Positions 1-5,740 of a stretch of DNA of 5,740 nt are shown here, in pieces. The DNA lies in contig JAGLGG010000242.1 in the NCBI GenBank assembly GCA_023144145.1, forward strand, positions 1-5,740. Direction: 5' to 3'. Every line of letters begins with the position of its first letter. Position 1 is the first letter of the stretch. Both the position numbers and the translations under genes were made by a program. This DNA comes from Anaerolineales bacterium (GTDB lineage Bacteria > Chloroflexota > Anaerolineae > Anaerolineales > E44-bin32). Under the pieces are notes generated by a model. The model was not told the origin of the DNA, did not search any database, and saw only the letters and a program-made list of their open reading frames with translations.

Positions 1-2
1 AC

Positions 3-1532
3 GTCTCGCACCTGATGCAAGGCATCGAGAATTTCATCAGGATGCCCTAATTGAGAGATGTTGAAAGTAAGAGGTTCAATCTCCCCGGGTCGGGTGGATT
101 TGGCGATTTGTTTCACCCCGAATGATTTACCTGAACCAGGAGGGCCGAAGATTGCGATTGAAAGCGGACGGACTTGTGGTCGTTGGCAATATTCCGAAAT
201 AAGCGTACGAATGCAGCGCAGCGCTTCGATTTCCCGCCGGTCTACAGTTACGAGCTTTCCAAATCGGCCAACCGGCACATCATCCAATGCTGCAGCGATA
301 CCATCCAAAACGATGCGCTGAGCAGTTTCATTCAACACTCCTGTGTAGCGGTCCTCCAAGATAGTCCAGAAACCCGGCTTCACGCGCAGCGCTTCAGGTT
401 CCGCAGGCGAGAGAATGCTTTTGATGGGATCCTGAATCTGAACGACAGAAAGCGGCTCATTCTCAGCACTTAGCTCCTCAACTATTTTTTTAATCGGGAA
501 TCGCAATTCAGCTGTACTGGGATCGACACCGGGAACGCCATACCCCACCAAATGCAACTTCCGCATCGTGGCTATACCGGATTGGATCCCGGAAGTGATA
601 TTCGGCTGCTCCTGATCGAGCATTAACCATCTAGTTATTGCTCCCACGAGGCTGGTCGTATAGCCAAACATGCCCCCAGGGACTTTATTCTCCCACTCAC
701 CCTCCATGACCTGTGGGTCGAAGAGCAGACTGGATTGCGAGCCACCGTCAGGATGATTAGAAAGCAAGATCGCACCGGCGGCGTGGAAGGAGATTACGAC
801 ATGTGCGCAGCGAGAGAGGCCGGTAACGCGAGGGTTGTGCGTGAACTCCCAGACCGCGTCTTGAGCAGTGCGTTCCCATGAAAGTTGACGGCTGATCTGC
901 ACTGCCGTCTGTCGTACGTCGTCAATGGTAGTGACGACAATTAACTTATCGGCGAAATGTTCAAGCAGATGTTCCCATAACGGTCCCCGAGCAACAGGTT
1001 TGGACATCTTCAGCACAATCCATGGATTGTGTGATGGATTCTGGATGGCCTCTGGCCATAAGTCGCTTCGGTCTCGGAATCCCAACGCGGCGTCATCCAG
1101 CACGACAATATCCGCATCAGCCGAATCATCGACGACTTGCATCCAGTCATGGTCTTCGGAGCCTAATGTGTTTGTACAAGCGTCCAAACCCAGGAACTGT
1201 TTCACGCGCCAGGCTACATCTTTGCCTTTTCCAAAAGGAGTCCATAGGGCGTAGACATGATGGAATCGCGAATCGCCGTGGTGAACCGGGTCAAGCGGAG
1301 CCGCGGTTTGGAGAAGCTTGAAATCGGCGTGGCCATCTTTCTTTAGAGCCTCGGCTACTGCCACGATCAGATCGGCTTGCAGCGCCGCTCCACCGCGCTG
1401 CCACCAGACTCGGGAACAACTGTCCGCACTCCAGCTATCGCTGACATTATCCCATTCGCGGGCCAGGTTCCAGTCCATGGTTACGTCGCCGGTAACTACA
1501 ATTATCTTTTGTTCTTTTGCGCTGGCTAGCAT
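3..1532 (-). CDS. AAA-type ATPase with ribokinase-like N-terminal region, C-terminus beyond left edge
   Basis: The frame is open for 510 codons from the ATG at 1532 to the left edge, so the 3' end is missing. A purine-rich GGAGG lies 10 nt before the ATG. A perfect P-loop, GPPGSGKS, covers residues 463-470 (K469 should contact ATP phosphates) and is preceded by a beta strand, RPLSIAIF. The first ~330 residues look like a separate domain: strand IIVVTGDVTMDW (10-21), QRGGAALLADLI (45-56), DIVVLDDAALGFRD (141-154), WIVLKMSKPVARGPLWEH (171-188), AAGAILL (251-257) and VPGGMFGYTTSLVGA (284-298). Their order recalls the PfkB/ribokinase fold, but this is my inference; no catalytic site is proven. 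From memory, similar bacterial proteins can carry a RyR domain further C-terminal; that part is not visible here. Probably cytoplasmic; substrate unknown. A promoter and leader hairpin lie directly upstream. AAA ATPase assignment strong, role open. Confidence 0.85.
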   Translation of the reverse strand, partial: MLASAKEQKIIVVTGDVTMDWNLAREWDNVSDSWSADSCSRVWWQRGGAALQADLIVAVAEALKKDGHADFKLLQTAAPLDPVHHGDSRFHHVYALWTPFGKGKDVAWRVKQFLGLDACTNTLGSEDHDWMQVVDDSADADIVVLDDAALGFRDRSDLWPEAIQNPSHNPWIVLKMSKPVARGPLWEHLLEHFADKLIVVTTIDDVRQTAVQISRQLSWERTAQDAVWEFTHNPRVTGLSRCAHVVISFHAAGAILLSNHPDGGSQSSLLFDPQVMEGEWENKVPGGMFGYTTSLVGAITRWLMLDQEQPNITSGIQSGIATMRKLHLVGYGVPGVDPSTAELRFPIKKIVEELSAENEPLSVVQIQDPIKSILSPAEPEALRVKPGFWTILEDRYTGVLNETAQRIVLDGIAAALDDVPVGRFGKLVTVDRREIEALRCIRTLISEYCQRPQVRPLSIAIFGPPGSGKSFGVKQIAKSTRPGEIEPLTFNISQLGHPDEILDALHQVRD

Positions 1533-1586
1533 AAGGAGTAATCCTCCCCGGGGTCGGTTTACGGAGATCGTTAGCTATTCTGAAAG

Positions 1587-1613
1587 CTGCTCATTCAACC
1601 GTAGATTGAGCAG
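1587..1613 (-). promoter_or_regulatory. hairpin at the 5' end of the ATPase gene leader
   Basis: Perfect 7-bp arms, CTGCTCA (1587-1593) and TGAGCAG (1607-1613), enclose a 13-nt loop. With the predicted start near 1614, this stem would form at the very 5' end of the mRNA, where such stems often protect against decay. An operator is also possible. The structure is seen; its role is inferred. Confidence 0.35.
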
Positions 1614-1620
1614 TGAAATC

Positions 1621-1649
1621 ATTATAGGTTTCATGTTGGTGTATTGCAA
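1621..1649 (-). promoter_or_regulatory. sigma70-type promoter for the ATPase gene
   Basis: On the minus strand a -35 box TTGCAA (1644-1649) is separated by exactly 17 nt from a perfect -10 box TATAAT (1621-1626). Transcription would start near 1614, giving a leader of about 80 nt before the ATG at 1532. The -35 matches consensus at four of six positions. There is no TG extension of the -10. Confidence 0.55.
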
Positions 1650-1707
1650 TCTGACTGCCGATTGGGAGGAAGTGCTCAAGTAGGGCCATATTCGATCTGG
1701 TCATAGT

Positions 1708-1749
1708 TGTGCACCTTCTATGATCTCTATGATTAGTTAAGGTTGCACA
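1708..1749. repeat. imperfect inverted repeat enclosing a 9-bp tandem duplication
   Basis: The left arm TGTGCACCTT (1708-1717) pairs with the right arm AAGGTTGCACA (1739-1749), with one base bulged. The 21-nt spacer holds two copies of TCTATGAT followed by C or T (copies at 1717 and 1726). It lies about 60 nt upstream of the -35 box of the ATPase promoter, where an activator or repressor could bind. Confidence 0.4.
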
Positions 1750-1772
1750 CAATGACACATTATCCTACTTGC

Positions 1773-1820
1773 TATTACGTCACCTTGTTATTACGTCCCT
1801 TTGTTCTTACGCCACCTGAT
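1773..1820. repeat. three tandem 16-bp direct repeats
   Basis: Three adjacent units read TATTACGTCACCTTGT (1773-1788), TATTACGTCCCTTTGT (1789-1804) and TCTTACGCCACCTGAT (1805-1820). The first two differ at two positions; the third is more degenerate. A still weaker related stretch may precede them from about 1758. The unit length is about one and a half helical turns. They sit about 125 nt upstream of the -35 box of the ATPase promoter. No replication gene is nearby to support an iteron role. Confidence 0.6.
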
Positions 1821-1946
1821 GAGACATAGTCGATGATCATATACCGTGGATGGAATTGGTATCGCGCTTTGGAGTATCCCCTTGCCTAATTCCCGCTCCC
1901 GACCCCTCATTGCACACTGGCGAAGTTCGGAATGGGGTCCGATCTG

Positions 1947-2456
1947 TCACTCCACATCCATGCGCCACGGACGGACTCGAGGGATCCAACGAGGCACATG
2001 GTCTAGATACCTCAGATACTCCTCCCCAAATCGTTCAGCTAATTCGCCTTCTTCGACCCTTGGAATATAAACCAGATTAAAACCGATAAAGATGAGCAGC
2101 CACAAAGATGTGAAGCACGATTGATAGAACAGCGATTCAGCGGCAATAATGAGAAACGCTCCTGTGATCATCGGGTTTCGAACGTGTCGATAGGGTCCTT
2201 GAACTACCAGTTTCACAGGCGGATCCCAAGGCGCTGGTGTTCCCTGACCAATGGTCAACTGTAATCGAACGGTCCAAATCGCAAGGGCAAGTCCCAAAAT
2301 AAGGAGTAAGAGAGCTACCCAGAATTGAATTTCTTGAGGACCAGCATTACCCATGTCCTTACCCAGCCCTCTCTCGATCGAAAGCAAAATGCCCGGGACG
2401 AATAGCAAAGCCATGCCCGGAAGCAGAACGATAGAGCGTAATAGCCCTCGGCGCAT
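1947..2456 (-). CDS. membrane methyltransferase-family protein (isoprenylcysteine carboxyl methyltransferase/phospholipid methyltransferase type)
   Basis: This is a 169-residue protein starting at ATG 2456 and ending in TGA. It is strongly hydrophobic, with likely membrane helices near residues 8-26, 44-64, 98-110 and 115-132. The C-terminal half holds the family's hallmark: GPYRHVRNPM (87-96), then EEGELAERFGEEYLRY (135-150) and a basic tail, HVPRWIPRVRPWR. In this superfamily these segments bind S-adenosylmethionine at the membrane face. The methyl acceptor cannot be read from the sequence; bacterial members act on lipids or small molecules or are uncharacterised. Length is normal, so the gene looks intact. 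The ribosome binding site is weak (AAGGG about 9 nt before the ATG). The neighbouring genes do not suggest a pathway. Confidence 0.85.
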   Translation of the reverse strand: MRRGLLRSIVLLPGMALLFVPGILLSIERGLGKDMGNAGPQEIQFWVALLLLILGLALAIWTVRLQLTIGQGTPAPWDPPVKLVVQGPYRHVRNPMITGAFLIIAAESLFYQSCFTSLWLLIFIGFNLVYIPRVEEGELAERFGEEYLRYLDHVPRWIPRVRPWRMDVE

Positions 2457-2873
2457 AGTTCAATCCCTTACATTCTCGATAGTTTCCATGGGCCTAAGTA
2501 TAGTTCTTGCTGCTGATCTTCGAACCTCGATTTGTGCTTCTCGATCACGCGTCCAGACGTGGCGTAAATCCACTACAATTTAGAATACACTGAAAGCCAG
2601 TGTCTTCTTCTCATAAATAAGTGGAAAGGGAATGTACCTGGGAAAGCATGGATTCAAACGGTTTGATACGGTTTGAGCTTGGTTCCCACCAACTTGTCCA
2701 TCGTTTTGTGACCTTTGTACTCTAACCACTTCGGGTTCACTCCTCATACACTATATATAGACTCAGAATCGGTACAATCTCAACACTGCGAAGCATTTAT
2801 CGGATACTTCCTTTATATTTATTATTGGCAATTGTCATCCGTTTTGCTCGATCTAGTGAGTTTCTAGATAAAT
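2457..2873. other. divergent gene-free region
   Basis: These 417 nt separate the minus-strand methyltransferase-like gene from the plus-strand LamG-like gene, so they should carry both promoters. I see no well-spaced sigma70 pair. Isolated AT-rich boxes exist: the palindrome CTATATATAG (2751-2760), TACAAT (2773-2778) and TATATT (2814-2819). None has a matching -35. There is a small perfect stem, ACACTG/CAGTGT with a 5-nt loop (2587-2603), and a 13-bp palindrome (2654-2666). No coding frame here is convincing. Confidence 0.55.
2654..2677. repeat. 13-bp palindrome overlapping a 10-bp tandem repeat
   Basis: TCAAAC-G-GTTTGA (2654-2666) is a perfect inverted repeat around a central G. It overlaps two tandem copies of ACGGTTTGA followed by T or G (2658-2667 and 2668-2677). 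Symmetric sites of this size in a divergent intergenic region are typical of repressor operators, but no regulator can be assigned. Confidence 0.35.
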
Positions 2874-4199
2874 GTGGCAGATATGAATAGTGTCGATGTT
2901 GGTCTGGATAGTCGAGCGGTGCTCGATATTCTGAACAATCCTCTACAATCTCAAAAAGAGACAGCCCTCGATCAGTTGCGTGATTTCTCCAATTGGTTGA
3001 TCTTCTTCCCCATGGTAATCGTTTTAATATTTATATGCGCCCAATTTGGATTACTGCTGAAGTATCGTTTTGCATTCCCTGAACCAGATCCGAATTTATA
3101 CGCAGAATACGCTCCCTGGTCGTATTTGCTAATTCACTCAATCAATCCTGACATCATCAAAGAGATAAAACTTGATCGGTCTGATGTAAATAAATCCACC
3201 TTTCAAAATCCGCAGAAAATTACATCCAGTTGGGTCTATAGAGATTCGGAGACGCAAACCAATCCGATTCCAGCCACTGAAACATCGCTGCCTGCCAAAA
3301 ACACCCACACTCCCCAACCCACCTCCACCCAGACATTAACCCCTACAGCAACGAATTCGCCAACACCGACTGATACCCAGATACCTACCACCTCAGCAAC
3401 CCCAACGGGGACACAGCTTCCTGCTACTTCAATCACACCGACATCAACCCCCTCACCTACAGTGACCCCGACATTTACCCCAAGCGCCACTGCAACTCCA
3501 TCAGCAACTCCAACACCTGGCAATGAACATGTTGGTCTGGGAACTTATGGGGTTTACAAATCTGAGAGCACCCTGATCCCATCTCAGGGCACCATAACGG
3601 TATGGCTGAACTTTCTTGTCGGGCATTCACGCAGTGATCATATGGTCATCCACAGTGACGACAGCCGCTGGGTTCTCTACATCGATACGTTCAAATCCGA
3701 TGGATTAAACCGTGACATTTTGGCAATTGTTGCTCGGGCCGGGGGGAACAAGATCGCAAGCACGGGCGATGGAAGCCGGAGGGGATATCCGGAAGCACGG
3801 CTGCTCGTCGATAACGATGGATATTTGAGAGAGATCGGATATGGTGCTTCTGAGAGCTGGATCGGGGTGGAAGCCTTTCCTGAGGGAGAATGGCATCACA
3901 TCGCGATGTCTTGGGCGGGTTATCCATCTGGTATTGTGAAACTCTACCTCGATGGGCAGTTCATGTCCTCTCTCCAATACGACTCCAAGTATGACGATGG
4001 CCGTCCGCTTATTCAGATGTTCTCATTCGGCTTCAAGCCGTACCCTTGGCCGGGGGTTGTAGATTTGCCAGTTTACGAGGATGTGGGCTCTGGAAGGCTT
4101 GAAAGTGGTGGTATCGAGGCGAACGGTCTGCGCATATATGACGAAGTCCTTTCTCAGGCTGAACTCAACCACATTTTTATTGCAGGCATCGACAATTAA
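2874..4199 (+). CDS. membrane-anchored surface protein with Thr/Pro linker and LamG-like (concanavalin A-like) domain
   Basis: The protein has 441 residues in three parts. Residues 1-39 are polar, followed by one membrane helix at about 40-62 and a spacer to about 127. Residues 128-216 are a low-complexity linker; in its core about two in five residues are Thr and over one in five Pro. Residues 217-438 resemble a LamG/concanavalin A-like jelly roll: FPEGEWHHIAMSW (335-347), KLYLDGQ (356-362) and the closing strand GLRIYDEVLSQAELNHIF (418-435), typical of this family. Such domains usually bind glycans or proteins, and the linker probably holds the domain away from the membrane. K63 and R65 follow the helix, so topology by the positive-inside rule is ambiguous. 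The GTG at 2874 follows an in-frame TAG at 2865; ATG 2883 is the alternative. Neither has a clear Shine-Dalgarno sequence. No enzyme motif is visible. Confidence 0.85.
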   Translation: MADMNSVDVGLDSRAVLDILNNPLQSQKETALDQLRDFSNWLIFFPMVIVLIFICAQFGLLLKYRFAFPEPDPNLYAEYAPWSYLLIHSINPDIIKEIKLDRSDVNKSTFQNPQKITSSWVYRDSETQTNPIPATETSLPAKNTHTPQPTSTQTLTPTATNSPTPTDTQIPTTSATPTGTQLPATSITPTSTPSPTVTPTFTPSATATPSATPTPGNEHVGLGTYGVYKSESTLIPSQGTITVWLNFLVGHSRSDHMVIHSDDSRWVLYIDTFKSDGLNRDILAIVARAGGNKIASTGDGSRRGYPEARLLVDNDGYLREIGYGASESWIGVEAFPEGEWHHIAMSWAGYPSGIVKLYLDGQFMSSLQYDSKYDDGRPLIQMFSFGFKPYPWPGVVDLPVYEDVGSGRLESGGIEANGLRIYDEVLSQAELNHIFIAGIDN

Positions 4200-4216
4200 T
4201 CGCACGCAGGGTCATT

Positions 4217-4237
4217 GGGGCCCAGTTAATGGGTCTC
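4217..4237 (+). terminator. possible weak terminator stem after the LamG-like gene
   Basis: An 8-bp stem (GGGGCCCA with TGGGTCTC, including two G-U pairs) with loop GTTAA lies 17 nt after the stop at 4199, between two convergent genes. What follows is A/T-rich (AGAATTTATAA) but not a proper T-run, so intrinsic termination is uncertain. Confidence 0.3.
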
Positions 4238-4341
4238 AGAATTTATAACTGATTCCTTTCGTCTGTGGGTGAATGATCTGAAGGATTAGGCCAAAGACAA
4301 AAACCTCTCACCCTCGAAGACCTCAAGGCAGAGGGAGATAT

Positions 4342-4824
4342 TTACTCCCCGTTCAAATGCTGAAGAGCGGCTTCAATCTCTTCTTGATGTTCAATATCGT
4401 GCCCGGTCAAATACTCTACTAACCTGCTTACGTTCCCGCGCTCGTCCCCCCACGGGTAAAGCAGATCAGAACCGAATCGATCATTCGGCATGTCCTTGAC
4501 CGCCGTTATAAATTCCTGGCGTGCTCCTTCCCATAGCGCGAAAACGCTCTGTGCTGATAGTTTACGCTGCTCTTGGAGCTCGTGATCATTGAACTCATTT
4601 TCATCAAATCCTGGAATAGAATACTCATCCCCCACCTGGAAGGCGCGAATGGATTTTGAGCCCTCGCGGTCCCACGTCGCCAGGTGCCCAACGATGTCCC
4701 TGACCCGCCAATCTGTTTCTGGATTGACCTGCAGTTCAGGGTCAACCTCTTGGACGCAGGCAAGAACTTTACTGTACGTGTCGGTCAACAAATCAATTAA
4801 ACGTTGTTTCTCTTCCGCAGTCAT
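4342..4824 (-). CDS. DinB/DfsB-type four-helix-bundle protein
   Basis: The protein has 160 residues from ATG 4824, with a good Shine-Dalgarno GGAG (4833-4836) 8 nt upstream. It is predicted almost wholly helical and acidic. The DinB-superfamily signature is present: WRVRDIVGHLATWDRE (39-54) in the second helix and GHDIEHQEEI (141-150) in the last. H47, H142 and H146 would form the usual three-histidine metal site. The sequence style is closest to the ClbS/DfsB branch. Members of this superfamily include thiol-dependent transferases and isomerases, the colibactin self-protection protein ClbS and many proteins of unknown role, so the substrate is not predictable. Length is normal and the gene looks intact. 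It is convergent with the LamG-like gene and about 380 nt downstream of the TetR gene, too far for a tight operon. Confidence 0.8.
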   Translation of the reverse strand: MTAEEKQRLIDLLTDTYSKVLACVQEVDPELQVNPETDWRVRDIVGHLATWDREGSKSIRAFQVGDEYSIPGFDENEFNDHELQEQRKLSAQSVFALWEGARQEFITAVKDMPNDRFGSDLLYPWGDERGNVSRLVEYLTGHDIEHQEEIEAALQHLNGE

Positions 4825-5206
4825 GTTAAGTGCTCCAATGTGTGATAATTTTTCCAGATTTGATTTGCAAATGTTAGCCTTCTACCTCATCAGGCCTTAC
4901 AGGATATTATCACCGAACTCTCGTCAGTGTCGAGCCGCTGGGTGACAGCTCAAGTTCATTATCGACTCTAAGACCTTTGCCAATTTCAGAATCGACACAA
5001 TATTGGATATAGGAATGCCCCTTCTGAGAATCATGCAAAAAAGACAATTGGAGAATTTATGGAACCCGTGGGTACAATTCGCGAATGGGAAAAGTATCTT
5101 CAAGAAAAAACGATTTCTGCCCCATATGTTTTGAGGACGTACAAACATAACCTCTATGAGACGTATTCTCCGACAAGATTATCGAAATATCAATTCGTGC
5201 AACTCA
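4825..5206. other. gap between the DinB-like and TetR genes
   Basis: These 382 nt hold the leader and candidate promoter of the DinB-like gene (4825-4933) and most of the small plus-strand frame starting at 5059. Between 4934 and 5049 I see no strong repeat, hairpin or terminator. The minus-strand frame at 4924-5148 has no family features and is rejected. Confidence 0.5.
4906..4933 (-). promoter_or_regulatory. candidate promoter for the DinB-like gene
   Basis: On the minus strand, TCGACA (4928-4933, five of six matches to the -35 consensus) and GATAAT (4906-4911, five of six to the -10) are 16 nt apart. Transcription would start near 4899, about 75 nt before the ATG. A second pair, TTGCAA (4865-4870) with TATCAC (4842-4847), 17 nt apart, is less likely because it would start transcription inside the Shine-Dalgarno sequence. 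Confidence 0.4.
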
Positions 5207-5229
5207 CTATTCTTTCAGTAAGAGCCTGA
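5059..5229 (+). CDS. small unassigned open frame (56 residues), possible recombinase-domain remnant
   Basis: The frame runs from ATG 5059 to TGA 5229, with a good Shine-Dalgarno GGAG (5050-5053) 5 nt before the ATG. The protein reads like real coding sequence, not a shadow of an opposite-strand gene: TIREWEKYLQEKTIS (6-20), then APYVLRTYKHNLYETY (21-36). The pattern of a helix, a short turn and then a Tyr-Lys-x-Asn-Leu stretch recalls the start of the SAM-like DNA-binding domain of tyrosine recombinases. The match is only by eye and the protein is far too short for an integrase. The frame stays open upstream to 4972 without a good start, so it may be a gene remnant. Its last 23 nt overlap the 3' end of the TetR gene on the other strand. 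No convincing promoter was found. Function unknown. Confidence 0.3.
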   Translation: MEPVGTIREWEKYLQEKTISAPYVLRTYKHNLYETYSPTRLSKYQFVQLTILSVRA

Positions 5230-5740
5230 GCATACTCTTTACAAAGAATTCATCGGGATCAGGTGCTTCTTGGGCTAATTCTAAAAGTGGGATGCCAATA
5301 GTGTCTACTACCTTTATGGCCAACTCTGGCTCCATACGCAACAGATCCATATCGGCTGCTTGCCGGAATGCAGTTATGTCGTTGTGACTATGTAGTTCGT
5401 GCTCTGATCCTACTTCCTCAGTTGTCGTATCCTTTAGCTGGTACATAACTGATAGAGTACCGGGAAATTTACGCCAAACCGCGGTGTGAACGCGCAATAT
5501 GCCTTCAATCGCTTCAACCGGCGGTAAGCCATCCAGCTTTCGCGCTTGCTCCATACTATATTCCATAGCTGGCTGGTAAATAGCGTGAACCAACTCCTCT
5601 TTACTGCCAAAATGCGAATAAAGATTGCCGCGCGAAACATCGGCTTCGTCGGTAATATCCGTCAGTGTGACATGATCGACACCGTGAATCGCAAAGAGAG
5701 AGGCCGCGGTGCTCAATATCCGTTCACGAATTCTAGCCCG
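5207..5740 (-). CDS. TetR-family transcriptional repressor, N-terminus beyond right edge
   Basis: 177 residues are visible. The frame is still open at the right edge. The TTG at 5716 is not the start: it encodes the Leu of an ordinary TetR opening, RARIRERILSTAASLFAIHG, which continues to the edge. Probably only a few to some 15 N-terminal residues are missing. The DNA-binding helix-turn-helix is textbook: TLTDITDEADVSRGNLYSHF (visible residues 25-44) followed by GSKEELVHAIY. The remainder is a helical ligand-binding and dimerisation domain ending SMLRLLLKE, too variable to name an inducer. TetR proteins usually repress a neighbouring or their own gene. The target may lie to the right, out of view; the DinB-like gene downstream is a weaker candidate. 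The 3' end overlaps the small frame at 5059-5229. Confidence 0.9.
   Translation of the reverse strand, partial: RARIRERILSTAASLFAIHGVDHVTLTDITDEADVSRGNLYSHFGSKEELVHAIYQPAMEYSMEQARKLDGLPPVEAIEGILRVHTAVWRKFPGTLSVMYQLKDTTTEEVGSEHELHSHNDITAFRQAADMDLLRMEPELAIKVVDTIGIPLLELAQEAPDPDEFFVKSMLRLLLKE

Larger units (their letters stand above)
1533..1946. other. gene-free region between the ATPase gene and the methyltransferase-like gene
   Basis: This 414-nt stretch has no convincing coding frame. It holds the ATPase leader and promoter (to 1649), an imperfect inverted repeat (1708-1749), a three-copy 16-bp tandem repeat (1773-1820) and an 8-bp palindrome ATGATCAT (1833-1840). At its right end, 1901-1939, is an imperfect stem (GACCCC/GGGGTC plus three pairs after a 2-nt bulge) just after the stop of the methyltransferase-like gene. 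That stem has no following T-run, so I do not call a terminator. Confidence 0.6.

Noticed and set aside
58..473. Plus-strand open frames of 87 and 99 codons at the left end
   Set aside because: They lie antisense to the continuous ATPase frame, which shows a clear Walker A, and their translations have no family features.
925..1683. Plus-strand frames of 99-121 codons
   Set aside because: They are opposite to, or run past the start of, the well-supported minus-strand ATPase gene and lack a plausible ribosome binding site and domains.
1773..1820. CRISPR array or plasmid origin iterons
   Set aside because: The repeats are adjacent with no spacers, and no cas or replication initiator gene is in the window.
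1901..1939. Possible terminator after the methyltransferase-like gene
   Set aside because: The stem has a bulge and a 19-nt loop, and on the minus strand it is followed by G-rich sequence, not a T-run.
2751..2760. CTATATATAG as a -10 box for the LamG-like gene
   Set aside because: No acceptable -35 hexamer lies 16-18 nt upstream, and it is more than 110 nt from the start codon.
3236..3523. Minus-strand frame encoding a Val/Gly-rich repetitive protein
   Set aside because: It is the antisense of the Thr/Pro linker codons of the LamG-like protein; the Val/Gly pattern is a by-product of that repeat.
4333..4349. GGGAG/CTCCC stem over the stop codon of the DinB-like gene
   Set aside because: Five base pairs with a 7-nt loop and no T-run on the minus strand; too weak to call a terminator.
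4924..5148. Minus-strand frame of 74 codons
   Set aside because: Its composition is odd, with clustered Phe and Cys, it has no family signal, and it overlaps the more believable plus-strand frame at 5059.

Overview
The window is about half G+C. It looks like a chromosomal stretch of a bacterium from the Chloroflexota or a similar phylum. The best clue is the protein at 2874-4199: one membrane anchor, a long Thr/Pro/Ser linker and a LamG-like domain, an architecture and linker style common in Anaerolineae and relatives. The other genes belong to widespread families, so this assignment is an inference.

Layout, left to right. (1) 3-1532, minus: a large AAA-type ATPase cut by the left edge, with 510 residues visible. 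Its N-terminal ~330 residues look ribokinase/PfkB-like and it has a perfect Walker A. A good sigma70-type promoter (1621-1649) and a 5' leader hairpin lie in front of it. (2) 1533-1946: gene-free, with an imperfect inverted repeat and a three-copy 16-bp tandem repeat. (3) 1947-2456, minus: a small membrane methyltransferase-family protein of the isoprenylcysteine carboxyl methyltransferase/phospholipid methyltransferase type. (4) 2457-2873: gene-free divergent region with a 13-bp palindrome. (5) 2874-4199, plus: the anchored LamG-like surface protein, with a GTG start and no clear ribosome binding site. (6) 4342-4824, minus: a DinB/DfsB-type four-helix-bundle protein with its three-histidine set. 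(7) 5059-5229, plus: a short open frame with a good Shine-Dalgarno sequence, unassigned. (8) 5207-5740, minus: a TetR-family repressor whose N-terminus runs off the right edge.

The genes do not form an obvious operon. Gaps are long, strands alternate and each gene seems to have its own regulatory region. I see no RNA gene, CRISPR array, insertion sequence or phage structural gene. The items most worth following up are the ribokinase-like/AAA fusion with its upstream repeats, the anchored LamG protein, and the short overlapping frame at 5059. No complete new multi-gene system can be demonstrated from this window.
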